A program made the position numbers and the translations under genes. A stretch of 26,304 bases of DNA from Pseudomonadota bacterium (lineage in GTDB: Bacteria > Pseudomonadota > Alphaproteobacteria > Caulobacterales > Caulobacteraceae), in assembly GCA_023386645.1 (NCBI GenBank), contig JAEWJI010000049.1, positions 1-26,304 of the forward strand. The letters are read 5' to 3'. The notes beneath the pieces are model-generated. The model did no database searches. It saw nothing but the letters and a program-made list of their open reading frames with translations, and had not been told where the DNA came from. Below are positions 1-7,451 of the stretch, piece by piece; the stretch's first letter is position 1, and each line of letters begins with the position of its first letter.

Positions 1-280
1 GCTGGGGACGGGGCGTCGGGGTCGGCGTGGGCGCCGGGACGGGTGGGGGCGGAGAGGCCTCGGGCGGCGGCGGCGCGGTCGCGGCGTCATCGACCGAAGG
101 CTCAGGCTGCGGATTGTCGGGGGCCGCCGCCTCGATCACCACGTCCGACACGATCGACACCGGCACCGACTGCACCAGCGGCGTGATCTCCTCGCGGTCC
201 GGCCAGCGCACGAAGAACAGGGCCGCGACGCCCGCGTGCAGGGCCAGGGCGGCCGGGATCGCCGGGCTGGGCCGCCGCAT
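1..280 (-). CDS. tolA: TolA-like envelope protein, N-terminal part (truncated by window edge)
   Basis: Only the first 93 residues are inside the window. The protein starts MRRPSPAIPAALALHAGVAA, giving one N-terminal hydrophobic anchor, followed by a periplasmic stretch that becomes very rich in Pro and Ala (PPPPEASPPPPVPAPTPTP). This is the architecture of TolA/TonB-type energy transducers: cytoplasmic-membrane anchor plus a long extended periplasmic arm that links the TolQR motor to TolB/Pal at the outer membrane. The start lies three bases after the tolR stop, in the order tolQ-tolR-tolA expected for the Tol-Pal operon. The identity rests on anchor, composition and position. The C-terminal domain is not visible, so a TonB-family protein is the alternative. 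Confidence 0.8.
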   Translation of the reverse strand, partial: MRRPSPAIPAALALHAGVAALFFVRWPDREEITPLVQSVPVSIVSDVVIEAAAPDNPQPEPSVDDAATAPPPPEASPPPPVPAPTPTPTPRPQ

Positions 281-283
281 GCG

Positions 284-769
284 TCAGTCCGCTCCCGCAG
301 CCGTGGCGGGGCGTAGCGCCGGCGAGGCCTCCGGCGCCGTGTCGGTGATCAGGTTCAGCTTGGTGAAGCCGTTGGCCGACAGCCGCGCCATCACCCGCGC
401 CACCGCCTGATAGGGCGCCCGGCCGTCGGCGCGCACGAACACGGGCTTCTGGCCCCTCGCGTCCTCGGTCGCCCCGATCCGGCCGACCAGGGCGTCGAAC
501 CCGACCTCGTCCTCGCCGATGAAGATCGCGCCGGTCCGGTCGATGGTGACGGTGACCGGCTCGTTATCAGTCTGCACCGCGCTGGCCTCGGTCTGCGGCA
601 GTTCGACCGGCACCCCGACCGTCAGCAGCGGCGCCGAGATCATGAAGATGATCAGCAGCACCAGCATCACGTCCACCAGCGGCGTGACGTTGATTTCGCT
701 CAGCGGGCGCTTGCGCGCTCGTCTGCGTCCGCGCACGTGGCCGCCGCCCCCGGCTCCACCCAGGGCCAT
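284..769 (-). CDS. tolR: TolR, ExbD/TolR family proton-channel subunit
   Basis: 161 residues. After a Gly/Arg-rich cytoplasmic tail comes the family signature EINVTPLVDVMLVLLIIFMI (about residues 25-44), in which Asp33 in the single membrane helix is the expected proton-carrying residue. The remainder is a periplasmic domain of normal ExbD/TolR size. TolR works with TolQ in the inner membrane to convert proton-motive force into movement of TolA during outer-membrane constriction at division. The start ATG is two bases after the tolQ stop and the stop is three bases before tolA, so the three genes are clearly co-transcribed. ExbD is the only real alternative; the tolA-like gene behind it and ybgC upstream favour TolR. 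Confidence 0.93.
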   Translation of the reverse strand: MALGGAGGGGHVRGRRRARKRPLSEINVTPLVDVMLVLLIIFMISAPLLTVGVPVELPQTEASAVQTDNEPVTVTIDRTGAIFIGEDEVGFDALVGRIGATEDARGQKPVFVRADGRAPYQAVARVMARLSANGFTKLNLITDTAPEASPALRPATAAGAD

Positions 770-771
770 GC

Positions 772-1527
772 TCAGAACTCCCGGCGGATCGGCGCGGCGG
801 GCGGGGTCGGGGCGGGCTGGCCGCCCGCGGCTCCGCCGCCCAGCCTACGCGCCACGGCGGCCTGCAGATCGTCGGCGAAGCTCTCCAGCCGCCCGGTGAA
901 CTTGCCCGCGTCGATCGAGAACTTGTTGTAGGCGATATAGGCCGGGATGGCCGCCGCCAGGCCGATCGCGGTCGCGAACAGGGCCTCGGCGATGGCCGGC
1001 GCCACGGTGGTCAGGTTGGTATTGCCCGCCTCGGCGATGCGGCCGAAGGCGTTCATGATCCCCCACACCGTGCCGAACAGGCCGATGAAGGGCGAGGAGG
1101 TGGCCACCACCGACAGCACGCCCAGTCCATCCTCGATCCGCTGGCCCTCGCGCGCGATCAGGCTGTCGAGGGCCCGGTCGATGCGGGCGATCAGAAGGTT
1201 GCCCTGGGTGTCGCTGAGCGCGCCCTTGGACCGCGCGTCCCTCCATTCCGACAGGGCGATCACCAGCATGCGCGGCAGGGCGTGGCGAGGCTCCGGGCCG
1301 GCCTGGGCCGCCACGTCCTCCAGCGACCGGCCCGAGGTCACGGCCTTCTCGAAGGCGTTGGCCTGGCGATTCAGCGCCATGATGCGGAAGGCCTTGTCGA
1401 TGATCACGGTCCACGACCACAGCGACGCCAGGGCCAGGCCGATCATCACCGCCTTCACCACCCAGTCGGCGGCGAGGAACAGGGTCACGGGGTTCAGCAT
1501 CGAGGCGTCGGCGACGGGCGCGGTCAT
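772..1527 (-). CDS. tolQ: TolQ, MotA/TolQ/ExbB proton-channel family
   Basis: 251 residues. An N-terminal membrane segment (LFLAADWVVKAVMIGLALAS) is followed by a cytoplasmic loop and then two further membrane segments containing the family motif GLFGTVWGIMNAFGRIA and the Ala-rich helix IAEALFATAIGLAAAIPAYI. Three helices with a large cytoplasmic loop is the TolQ/ExbB topology. It forms the stator-like motor with TolR. The start is supported by a GAAGGA Shine-Dalgarno six bases before the ATG. The C-terminal tail is Gly/Pro/Ala-rich and poorly conserved in style. It is the first gene of the tolQRA run in this window; about 70 bases separate it from the small membrane protein upstream. Confidence 0.95.
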   Translation of the reverse strand: MTAPVADASMLNPVTLFLAADWVVKAVMIGLALASLWSWTVIIDKAFRIMALNRQANAFEKAVTSGRSLEDVAAQAGPEPRHALPRMLVIALSEWRDARSKGALSDTQGNLLIARIDRALDSLIAREGQRIEDGLGVLSVVATSSPFIGLFGTVWGIMNAFGRIAEAGNTNLTTVAPAIAEALFATAIGLAAAIPAYIAYNKFSIDAGKFTGRLESFADDLQAAVARRLGGGAAGGQPAPTPPAAPIRREF

Positions 1528-1598
1528 GCGAAGTCCTTCGGTCTTGTCGGGCTGTTGTCAGACGCCGGCGGTGGCGATTTCAGGGCGGGGCGCGGCCA

Positions 1599-2045
1599 TC
1601 AGCCGCCGTTTCCGTTCCGTTGCGGCTGAACGGCCACGGCGACCGGCGCGCCCACCGAGATGATCACGCCCTCGTGGCCCTCCTTGGCGATCGAATAGGT
1701 CGCCGCGTCTCTCAGCAGCTGATCCTCGCACGCGCGGTCGCCCGGACGGCCCAGATCGGCGCAGCCCCGCCGCGCCGCGTCGGCCCAGCCGCGCACCCGC
1801 CGGGTCGCCGCCTCGGCCCGGCTGATGGCCGCCTCGTCCTCGGCCTTGGCTTGGGCGATCAGCGCCTGGCGCGCGCCCTGCTGGTACTGCAGCTCGGCCT
1901 GGCCCGCCATCTTGCGCTCCCAGACCTTGTAGTAGGGGCAGCCGACGAGGCCGCCGCCCAGGGCGATCACGGCCAGCAGGGCGATGACCAGGATCACAGA
2001 GAGGGCCTGACGGTCGGCGGGGCTCATGGCGGGCTTGTCTGACAT
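1599..2045 (-). CDS. Small single-pass membrane protein with coiled-coil stretch, function unknown
   Basis: 148 residues. A short cytoplasmic start is followed by one strong membrane helix (LSVILVIALLAVIALGGGLVG, about residues 15-35), then CPYYKVWERKMAGQAELQYQ and an Ala/Gln/Glu-rich helix likely to form a coiled coil. The C-terminal half has two further Cys (RRGCADLG, DRACEDQL) and ends in a Gln/Asn/Gly tail. The segment after the helix resembles small phage and host proteins of the type VWxxxxxGxAELxxAxxNR, an impression from memory rather than a search. It lies between ybgC and tolQ in the same direction, 10 bases after ybgC, so it is probably carried on the Tol-Pal transcript. Function not known. 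Confidence 0.7.
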   Translation of the reverse strand: MSDKPAMSPADRQALSVILVIALLAVIALGGGLVGCPYYKVWERKMAGQAELQYQQGARQALIAQAKAEDEAAISRAEAATRRVRGWADAARRGCADLGRPGDRACEDQLLRDAATYSIAKEGHEGVIISVGAPVAVAVQPQRNGNGG

Positions 2046-2055
2046 GAAGGCGAGC

Positions 2056-2514
2056 CTAGCCTTCGTCGCCCTCGCTCGCCAGCCAGGGCCGAACCTTCTC
2101 GATCAGGGCGCGGGTCGGCCGCCGGGGCCGGCCGTCCAGATGGATGCACACCGCCTCGACTTCGGCCCGGCACAGCACCTCCTCGCCGCGCGTGATCGCC
2201 TGCTCGATGATAAGCCGGGGTCCCTTCACCGCCTGATAGAGGGTGCGGACCACCAGGGCGTCGTCGATCCGCGCGGGCTTGAGGAACCTCAGGTCCATCC
2301 TCGACACCACGAAAGCCAGCGGCTCGTCGCCCTCCAGCAGTTCGGCGTGCCCTATTCCCATCAACCGCAGGCAGTCCGAGCGCCCCCGCTCGAAATATCG
2401 AACATAGTTGCCGTGATACACCAGGCCGGTGAAGTCGGTGTCCTCATAGTAGACCCGCACCGGCAGCCGATGCTCGCGTCCCTCGAAACGTCCGGCGGTG
2501 GGGGTGTCAGACAT
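2056..2514 (-). CDS. ybgC: YbgC, Tol-Pal-associated acyl-CoA thioesterase
   Basis: 152 residues from the chosen start MSDTPTAGRF. A longer frame to 2568 exists, but its extra N-terminus is Arg/Pro-rich and unlike the family. The 4-hydroxybenzoyl-CoA thioesterase hot-dog signature VYYEDTDFTGLVYHGNYVRY is present at residues 21-40; Asp27 is equivalent to the catalytic Asp18 of E. coli YbgC. It hydrolyses acyl-CoA (short-chain, and in some bacteria phospholipid-related) thioesters in the cytoplasm. Its place upstream of tolQ is the standard Tol-Pal arrangement, here interrupted by one extra small membrane protein gene. Confidence 0.92.
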   Translation of the reverse strand: MSDTPTAGRFEGREHRLPVRVYYEDTDFTGLVYHGNYVRYFERGRSDCLRLMGIGHAELLEGDEPLAFVVSRMDLRFLKPARIDDALVVRTLYQAVKGPRLIIEQAITRGEEVLCRAEVEAVCIHLDGRPRRPTRALIEKVRPWLASEGDEG

Positions 2515-2607
2515 GCGGCTCCACGGGCGTCGCGGCCGGCGTTGATGAGGCCGGGGCGGCGACTTCACGATAGCTGCCCGCCCCTCGCGAAGGAACCTGC
2601 ACTCGCG

Positions 2608-2931
2608 CTAGCCGGCGCGATCCATCCCGTAGTCTCGTTCGACCCGCGCGATGCGGACCCGGTAATCCTCGTACCACCGCTCCCGCCCGGCCTTCTGCGC
2701 CGCCAGGTGGCGGACATCGGCCTTCCAGGCGACGATGGCGTCCAGGTCGGTCCAATAGCTGACGGTTATCCCCACCCCGTCGCGGGCGCTTTCCAGTCCA
2801 AGAAATCCCGGTTGCGCCCGCGCCAGTTCGACCATGGCTCCGCTCATGGCGTCGTAGCCGTCTTCCCCCGGCGTCCGCAGCGAGGTGAAGATCACCGCAT
2901 AGTAGGGCGGGACGGGCGTTCGCGCGGTCAT
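2608..2931 (-). CDS. Antibiotic biosynthesis monooxygenase (ABM) domain protein
   Basis: 107 residues forming a single small alpha/beta domain. The pattern YYAVIFTSLRTP...GYDAMSGAMVELARAQPGFL...ITVSYWTDLDAIVAWKADVRH is typical of ABM/HmoA-like ferredoxin-fold proteins: strand, long helix, Gly-Phe turn, strand, then a Trp-containing helix. Members range from quinol-forming monooxygenases to heme-degrading proteins and many are uncharacterised, so no substrate is assigned. The start overlaps the ruvB stop by four bases (ATGA), so it is translated from the ruvCAB transcript. The association with ruvB may be mere co-transcription. Confidence 0.8.
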   Translation of the reverse strand: MTARTPVPPYYAVIFTSLRTPGEDGYDAMSGAMVELARAQPGFLGLESARDGVGITVSYWTDLDAIVAWKADVRHLAAQKAGRERWYEDYRVRIARVERDYGMDRAG

Positions 2932-3962
2932 CCGAACAGGTCCCCAGGCCCCGACGCGGAAGCTTTCGGCGGCTCGGCCAGCCCCAGGTGGCTGTAGGCC
3001 CGGGCGCAGGCCATGCGACCGCGCGGGGTCCTCTGGATGAAGCCCTGTTGCAGCAGATAGGGTTCGATCACGTCCTCGACCGCGTCGCGGGCCTCGGCGA
3101 TGGCCGCCGCCAGCGTGTCCATCCCGACCGGTCCGCCCCCGTAGTTCTCGATCAGCGCCTTCAGGAACCGTCTGTCGTTGGCGTCCAGCCCGGCCTCGTC
3201 GATCTCCAGCCGGCTCAGCGCTCGCGCCGCGACCATCCGGCTGATGACCTGCGCCCCTTCCGCCGTCGCGAAGTCCCGCACCCGGCGCAGCAGCCGCCCG
3301 GCCACGCGCGGGGTGCCGCGAGAGCGCGAGGCGATCTCGCGCGCGCCCTCGTCATCGATCGCCGCGCCCATCTTGCGCGCCGCGCCCGAGATGACCCGCA
3401 CCAGTTCGTCAGGGGTGTAGAACTCAAGCCTCAGCGGGATGCCGAAGCGGTCCCTGAGCGGCGTGGCCAGTAACCCTGCCCGAGTCGTAGCCCCCACCAG
3501 GGTGAAGGGCGCCAGGTCGATCCGCACCGACCGCGCCGAGGGCCCCTCGCCGATGATCAGGTCCAGCACATGGTCCTCCATCGCCGGATAGAGGATCTCC
3601 TCGACCGCCGGGGCCAGGCGATGGATCTCGTCGATGAACAGGACGTCGCGTGGCTCGAGATTGGTCAGGATGGCCGCCAGGTCGCCCGCCTTGGCCAGGA
3701 TCGGCCCAGACGTGGCTCGGAACCCCACCCCCAGCTCGCGTGACACGATCTGCGCCAGCGTCGTCTTCCCCAGTCCCGGCGGCCCGAACAGCAGCACGTG
3801 GTCCAAGGCCTCGCCCCGCGCCCGCGCCGCCTCGATGAAGACCTTCAGATTGCTCTTCGCCTGCTCCTGCCCGACGAACTCGCCGAGCGTCTGAGGCCGT
3901 AGCGCGCGGTCGAAGACTTCTCCGGGCGCGGCCGTCGGCGATATGATCCGATCATCGGTCAC
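2928..3962 (-). CDS. ruvB: RuvB, Holliday-junction branch-migration ATPase
   Basis: 344 residues, the usual length. The N-terminal arm EVFDRALRPQTLGEFVGQEQ leads into an AAA+ domain with Walker A GPPGLGKTT (residues 60-68) and Walker B LFIDEIHR (Asp111, Glu112). Sensor and arginine-finger motifs follow (GATTRAGLL, PLRDRFG), then the C-terminal winged helix (YGGGPVGMDTLAAAIAE, PYLLQQGFIQRTPRGR). Hexamers pump DNA through RuvA-bound Holliday junctions during recombinational repair. The start overlaps the ruvA stop by four bases. The gene order ruvC-ruvA-ruvB in one tight operon is the classical one. Confidence 0.98.
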   Translation of the reverse strand: MTDDRIISPTAAPGEVFDRALRPQTLGEFVGQEQAKSNLKVFIEAARARGEALDHVLLFGPPGLGKTTLAQIVSRELGVGFRATSGPILAKAGDLAAILTNLEPRDVLFIDEIHRLAPAVEEILYPAMEDHVLDLIIGEGPSARSVRIDLAPFTLVGATTRAGLLATPLRDRFGIPLRLEFYTPDELVRVISGAARKMGAAIDDEGAREIASRSRGTPRVAGRLLRRVRDFATAEGAQVISRMVAARALSRLEIDEAGLDANDRRFLKALIENYGGGPVGMDTLAAAIAEARDAVEDVIEPYLLQQGFIQRTPRGRMACARAYSHLGLAEPPKASASGPGDLFG

Positions 3963-4576
3963 CGCCCCAGCTCCTGCAGAGCCGCGCGGATCACCGCCGA
4001 CAGTTCAGCCTCGTCGCCCAGCCTGATCAGGGCCTGATCCACAGCCCTGCGTGCGTTCACCTCGACTACTCCCAGTCCCAGGAGCGCCGACACCGCCTCT
4101 CCCGTCGTGCTCGGAACCGGAGCAGCGGCCTCGACATGAACGCCCGCCGCCGACGGCGTGAACGATGCCTCGCCCAGCGGTTTGCCCTTCAGCTCCGTGA
4201 CGATCCGCAGCGCGAGCTTCGGTCCCACCCCGTTCGCCCGCCCAACCGCCGCCTTGTCGTCGCGCGCCACGGCGCTCGCCAACTCCCCGGGCGGCAGCAC
4301 GTCCAGCACCGACAGCGCCGCCTTCGGCCCCACCCCCTGGATCCCCGTCAGGGTCGTGAATGCCCGCCGTTCGTCGCGCGACAGGAAGCCATACAGGCGC
4401 GGACCGTTCTCGGCCGACCAGGCGCTTTCGATATGCAGGGTCACCTCGTCGCCCGGCGCCGGCAGGCGTTGCAGCGTCCGTGCCCCGCACGTGACCACGT
4501 AACCCACGCCCGCGCAGTCGATCAGGCAATGCCCCTCCTCGACCTCCGCCAGCACCCCGCGAAGCCGCCCGATCAC
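3959..4576 (-). CDS. ruvA: RuvA, Holliday-junction DNA-binding subunit
   Basis: 205 residues. The N-terminal OB-fold begins MIGRLRGVLAEVEEGHCLID and includes the conserved GVGYVV strand. The middle domain carries paired helix-hairpin-helix motifs (LTGIQGVGPKAALSVLD and RANGVGPKLALRIVTELKGK), and a flexible Ala/Pro linker leads to the small C-terminal RuvB-binding domain (VSALLGLGVVEVNARRAVDQ). Tetramers hold the four-way junction and load RuvB. ATGA overlaps join it to ruvC upstream and ruvB downstream, implying translational coupling. Confidence 0.97.
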   Translation of the reverse strand: MIGRLRGVLAEVEEGHCLIDCAGVGYVVTCGARTLQRLPAPGDEVTLHIESAWSAENGPRLYGFLSRDERRAFTTLTGIQGVGPKAALSVLDVLPPGELASAVARDDKAAVGRANGVGPKLALRIVTELKGKPLGEASFTPSAAGVHVEAAAPVPSTTGEAVSALLGLGVVEVNARRAVDQALIRLGDEAELSAVIRAALQELGR

Positions 4577-5082
4577 GCCGCCGCTCCCGCCAGCAAGGCG
4601 CGTTTCCTCAGCTGCGCGTGGGTGATTGCGACGGCCAGCGCATCCGCCGCGTCCGCCTTCACCTCTCCGGCCGCCGGCAGCAGCCGCTTCACCATGAAGG
4701 CGATCTGGCTCTTGTCGGCATGACCCGCCCCGACCACCGCCTTCTTGATCAGGTTCGGCGAATATTCAGCGACGCTCAGCCCACTCCGCGCCGGCGCCAG
4801 CATCACCGCCGCCCGCGCATGACCCAGCTTCAGGGTCGAGGCCGGGTTCATGTTGACGAAGACCTCCTCCACCGCCGCCTCGTCGCAGCCGTGGGCCGCG
4901 CAGACCTCGGCCACGGCCTCGAGCAGATGCAGCAGCCGCTCGCTGAACGGCGCGGCCTCCGGTGGCGCGACAACCCCGTGCGCGATCCAGCGCAGGCGCG
5001 AGCCCTGCGCCTCCACCACGCCCCACCCGGTGCGCCGCAGGCCGGGGTCCAGGCCCAGGATTCGAGTCGCTTCGTTCGCCAT
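4573..5082 (-). CDS. ruvC: RuvC, Holliday-junction resolvase
   Basis: 169 residues. All four acidic catalytic residues of the RNase H-like fold are recognisable: Asp12 in ILGLDPG, Glu72 in AVEEVF, and Asp144 and Asp147 in ADAADALAVAITH. The enzyme nicks Holliday junctions symmetrically in concert with RuvAB. First gene of the ruvC-ruvA-ruvB-ABM operon. YebC, which in many proteobacteria is directly beside ruvC, lies some 5 kb upstream here, with the cupin, MgtC and TPR genes in between. Confidence 0.97.
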   Translation of the reverse strand: MANEATRILGLDPGLRRTGWGVVEAQGSRLRWIAHGVVAPPEAAPFSERLLHLLEAVAEVCAAHGCDEAAVEEVFVNMNPASTLKLGHARAAVMLAPARSGLSVAEYSPNLIKKAVVGAGHADKSQIAFMVKRLLPAAGEVKADAADALAVAITHAQLRKRALLAGAAA

Positions 5083-5142
5083 CCGTTCCAGTCATGCCCG
5101 AGCACGCCCTAACGGACAATAACCAGCGAACAGGCTGGGGGA

Positions 5143-5541
5143 CTACTCGGTCGTCCCGCCGTCGAAATGTTCTTCCTGCGCCTCAGCCTCGGCCCGGGTG
5201 GCCCGAACCACCCCGTCACGATGCTCGGGCGGCCCATACAGGGTGTACAGGGCCAAGTGCTCATCGCCGGTGTTGATGATGTTGTGGCGCGCGCCGGCGG
5301 GTACGATGACCGCGTCGTCGTCCTTGATCGCGGTGGTCTGGCCGTCGATCACGACCTGGCCGGAACCGCGCTCGATGCGGAAGAACTGGTCGTGGTCCTC
5401 GTGGACCTCTTCGCCGATCTCCTCGCCGGGCGGCAGAGTCATCAGGACAAGCTGCAGGTGGGCGCCCGTATAGAGCACACGGCGGAAGTCCGTGTTCTCG
5501 ACCGTCAGACTTTCGATGTCGCCGACAAAGCCCTTTTTCAT
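5143..5541 (-). CDS. Cupin-domain protein
   Basis: 132 residues from MKKGFVGDIES. That start is preferred over an upstream frame opening at 5574 because an AAGGA Shine-Dalgarno sits eight bases before it. A single cupin barrel is visible: GEEVHEDHDQFFRIERGSG (first cupin motif, putative metal ligands His/His/Glu), VVIDGQTTAIKDDDAVIVPAG, and ARHNIINTGDEHLALYTLYG (second motif with a His ligand). It belongs to the broad mannose-6-phosphate isomerase-like cupins whose reactions are mostly unknown; no substrate is proposed. It is transcribed in the same direction as ruvC, about 60 bases upstream of it. Confidence 0.85.
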   Translation of the reverse strand: MKKGFVGDIESLTVENTDFRRVLYTGAHLQLVLMTLPPGEEIGEEVHEDHDQFFRIERGSGQVVIDGQTTAIKDDDAVIVPAGARHNIINTGDEHLALYTLYGPPEHRDGVVRATRAEAEAQEEHFDGGTTE

Positions 5542-5599
5542 CACAGATGTCCTTGTTTCCGCACTTCCGAACATGGTCGCCGCGGGTCGGCGATCAAGG

Positions 5600-6289
5600 C
5601 TACTCGTCGCGGGGAATCAGGGAAAAGGCCGTCAGGCCGTCGAGTTCCGAAAGGCGGCGGCAAAGCTCCTCGATATCCAGCGGCGTCTGACCCTTGGCCT
5701 TGATCGCATGCTGGTGAACCTTGGTCTGGCGGTCGACCACATGTTCGATCCGCATGGCCTTTATGCCCGAGCGGACCAACAGCTCGCGCAGCGCCCTTTC
5801 GCCCGGGGCCTTGCCGTCCACCCAAGTCAGCGTCACGTCCAGCACCGCGACGTGCGGCAGCCGCGCGTCCAGCAGCCTCAGCACCGCCAGCACCGTTAGG
5901 GTCGTCCCCGCTGCCACCACGGCCAGCGCGGTCATGCCCACCCCGAACAGCACGCCGATTGCCGATGTCGTCCACAGCGACGCCGCCGTGGTCAGTCCCT
6001 TGACCGAAAACCCCTCGCGGAAGATCACCCCAGCGCACAGAAAGCCGATGCCCGTCAGTATGCCGTGGGCCATCCGCGTCGGATCGATCACCACCGTCTG
6101 GCCGGGCAGGGCGGCGAAGGCCCAGGTCGACTGATGCATGGCCGCCAGCATCAGAACGCAGGACGTCAGGCACACCAGCGTATGGGTCCGGAACCCCGCC
6201 GGATGTCCGTGATAGGTGCGCTCGACCCCGATCAGCCCGCCCACCGTCATGGCTGCGGCCACGGGTCCGATCATCGTCCAGTCGATCAA
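5600..6289 (-). CDS. MgtC/SapB family membrane protein (copy 1)
   Basis: 229 residues. Several membrane helices in the N-terminal two thirds carry the family hallmarks GGLIGVERTYHGHPAGFRTH, LVCLTSCVLMLAA, DPTRMAHGILTGIGFLCAGV and GLTTAASLWTTSAIGVLFGV. A soluble C-terminal domain with ACT-like spacing follows (KAMRIEHVVDRQTKVHQHAI). MgtC proteins act at the inner membrane; in pathogens they inhibit F-ATP synthase and help growth at low magnesium, while environmental homologues are poorly defined. It is a close paralogue of the next gene upstream (66 to 70 bases away), indicating local duplication. Confidence 0.9.
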   Translation of the reverse strand: MIDWTMIGPVAAAMTVGGLIGVERTYHGHPAGFRTHTLVCLTSCVLMLAAMHQSTWAFAALPGQTVVIDPTRMAHGILTGIGFLCAGVIFREGFSVKGLTTAASLWTTSAIGVLFGVGMTALAVVAAGTTLTVLAVLRLLDARLPHVAVLDVTLTWVDGKAPGERALRELLVRSGIKAMRIEHVVDRQTKVHQHAIKAKGQTPLDIEELCRRLSELDGLTAFSLIPRDE

Positions 6290-6355
6290 GAAAATCCCTC
6301 CGGGAACTGACGAATCACCAGACTAGGCCCGTCGCTCCGCGCCCCGCAAGCGTCG

Positions 6356-7054
6356 TCAGTCGTCCCTCGGATCGATGCCGTAGCCCGTCAGTCCGTCGAT
6401 GCCGTCCAGTCGCTGGGCCAGCGCCTTGATCTGCTGCGGCCCAAGGGGCTTGAGCCGGAAGGTGCGGCGGACGTCCCGGCCATGCTCGACCAGCTCGTAC
6501 CGATCCGCGCGCTCTGTGCGGGGACAGCCCTCGAGCGCCGCCTCCACCGCCGCCTCGGTCTCGGCGGAGCCCTTGTTCCACGCCACCCACAGATCGACCA
6601 CCAGGGCCTCGGGCAGCCTCAGGCTGACCAGCCGCAGGACGACCAGCACCACGCCCGTCAGCACTGTCCCGATCGCCCCCAGCACATAGAGGCCGGCGCC
6701 GAACAGAATGCCGATCGCCGCCGTGATCCACAGCGACGCGGCCGTGGTCAGTCCATGGATCGAAAAGCCCGAGCGGAATATCACCCCTGCGCAGAGGAAG
6801 CCGATCCCGGTCAGGACGCCGTGCGCCATCCGGGTGGGGTCGCTGACGATCGCGGTGCCGGCGAGCGGCACGAACCGCCACGTTCCCTGCATCACCGCCG
6901 CCTCCATCAGCAGGGCGGAGGCCAGGCAGACCAGGATATGGGTCCGGAACCCGGCCGCCCGCCCCCGCCACTCCCGCTCGAAACCGATGAGGCCGCCCGC
7001 GACGATGGCGGCGATCAGGGTCGCCACGAACCCCGGCGCGTCAGTCAACTGCAT
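6356..7054 (-). CDS. MgtC/SapB family membrane protein (copy 2)
   Basis: 232 residues from ATG at 7054; the reading frame also opens at a TTG three codons earlier. It has the same signature blocks as its neighbour: GGLIGFEREWRGRAAGFRTH, LVCLASALLMEAA, DPTRMAHGVLTGIGFLCAGV, GLTTAASLWITAAIGILFGA. The C-terminal domain (DRYELVEHGRDVRRTFRLKP) is more diverged than the membrane domain, which suggests the copies differ in what they sense or bind. Upstream it faces the divergent small membrane-protein gene across about 67 bases. Function as for the family; no specific role can be read from the sequence. Confidence 0.9.
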   Translation of the reverse strand: MQLTDAPGFVATLIAAIVAGGLIGFEREWRGRAAGFRTHILVCLASALLMEAAVMQGTWRFVPLAGTAIVSDPTRMAHGVLTGIGFLCAGVIFRSGFSIHGLTTAASLWITAAIGILFGAGLYVLGAIGTVLTGVVLVVLRLVSLRLPEALVVDLWVAWNKGSAETEAAVEAALEGCPRTERADRYELVEHGRDVRRTFRLKPLGPQQIKALAQRLDGIDGLTGYGIDPRDD

Positions 7055-7121
7055 TCCCGGCAAACGGCGGGACAGCGTCGCCGTTCCCGACTAGGCTGAG
7101 CCGACCGAGCGGAGATTTCGC

Positions 7122-7451
7122 ATGTCCCACGCCGCCTCGACCGTCGCCATCCACCTGGCCCTCGCCCGACGGGCCGAGCGGCGTCTGGTCGCCCACCTGC
7201 GCTCGGCCGGCGCGCTGTCGGCCCCGGCCGCCGTCGCCCTGTCGCCGCAGGATGGACGCAAGCATCGCCACGCGCTCCGCCGGCTCCAACGCGAAGGCGT
7301 GGTGCACGAGGCCGATGGCGGCCGCCTGTGGCTCGACGAGGCGGCGGGCCGAGCCCTGGCCGAGCGGCGCCGTCGCGGCTCTCTGATCGGCCTCACGGTT
7401 CTGGTGGTGCTGATGGCCCTGTTGATCGGGATCGTGGCGGTCGCCGCCTAG
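7122..7451 (+). CDS. Small tail-anchored-type membrane protein, function unknown
   Basis: 109 residues, with a GGAG Shine-Dalgarno seven bases before the ATG. The N-terminal 80 residues are Arg/Ala-rich and have winged-helix-like spacing (ALSAPAAVALSPQDGRKHRH...LRRLQREGVVHEADGGRLWL), i.e. a helix, a second helix ending in a Gly turn, then a two-strand wing. A single C-terminal membrane helix follows (LIGLTVLVVLMALLIGIVAV). A winged-helix-like domain tethered to the membrane by its C-terminus is an inference from pattern only. The stop codon overlaps the stop of the convergent TPR-like gene (shared CTAG). Not recognised as a named family. Confidence 0.65.
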   Translation: MSHAASTVAIHLALARRAERRLVAHLRSAGALSAPAAVALSPQDGRKHRHALRRLQREGVVHEADGGRLWLDEAAGRALAERRRRGSLIGLTVLVVLMALLIGIVAVAA

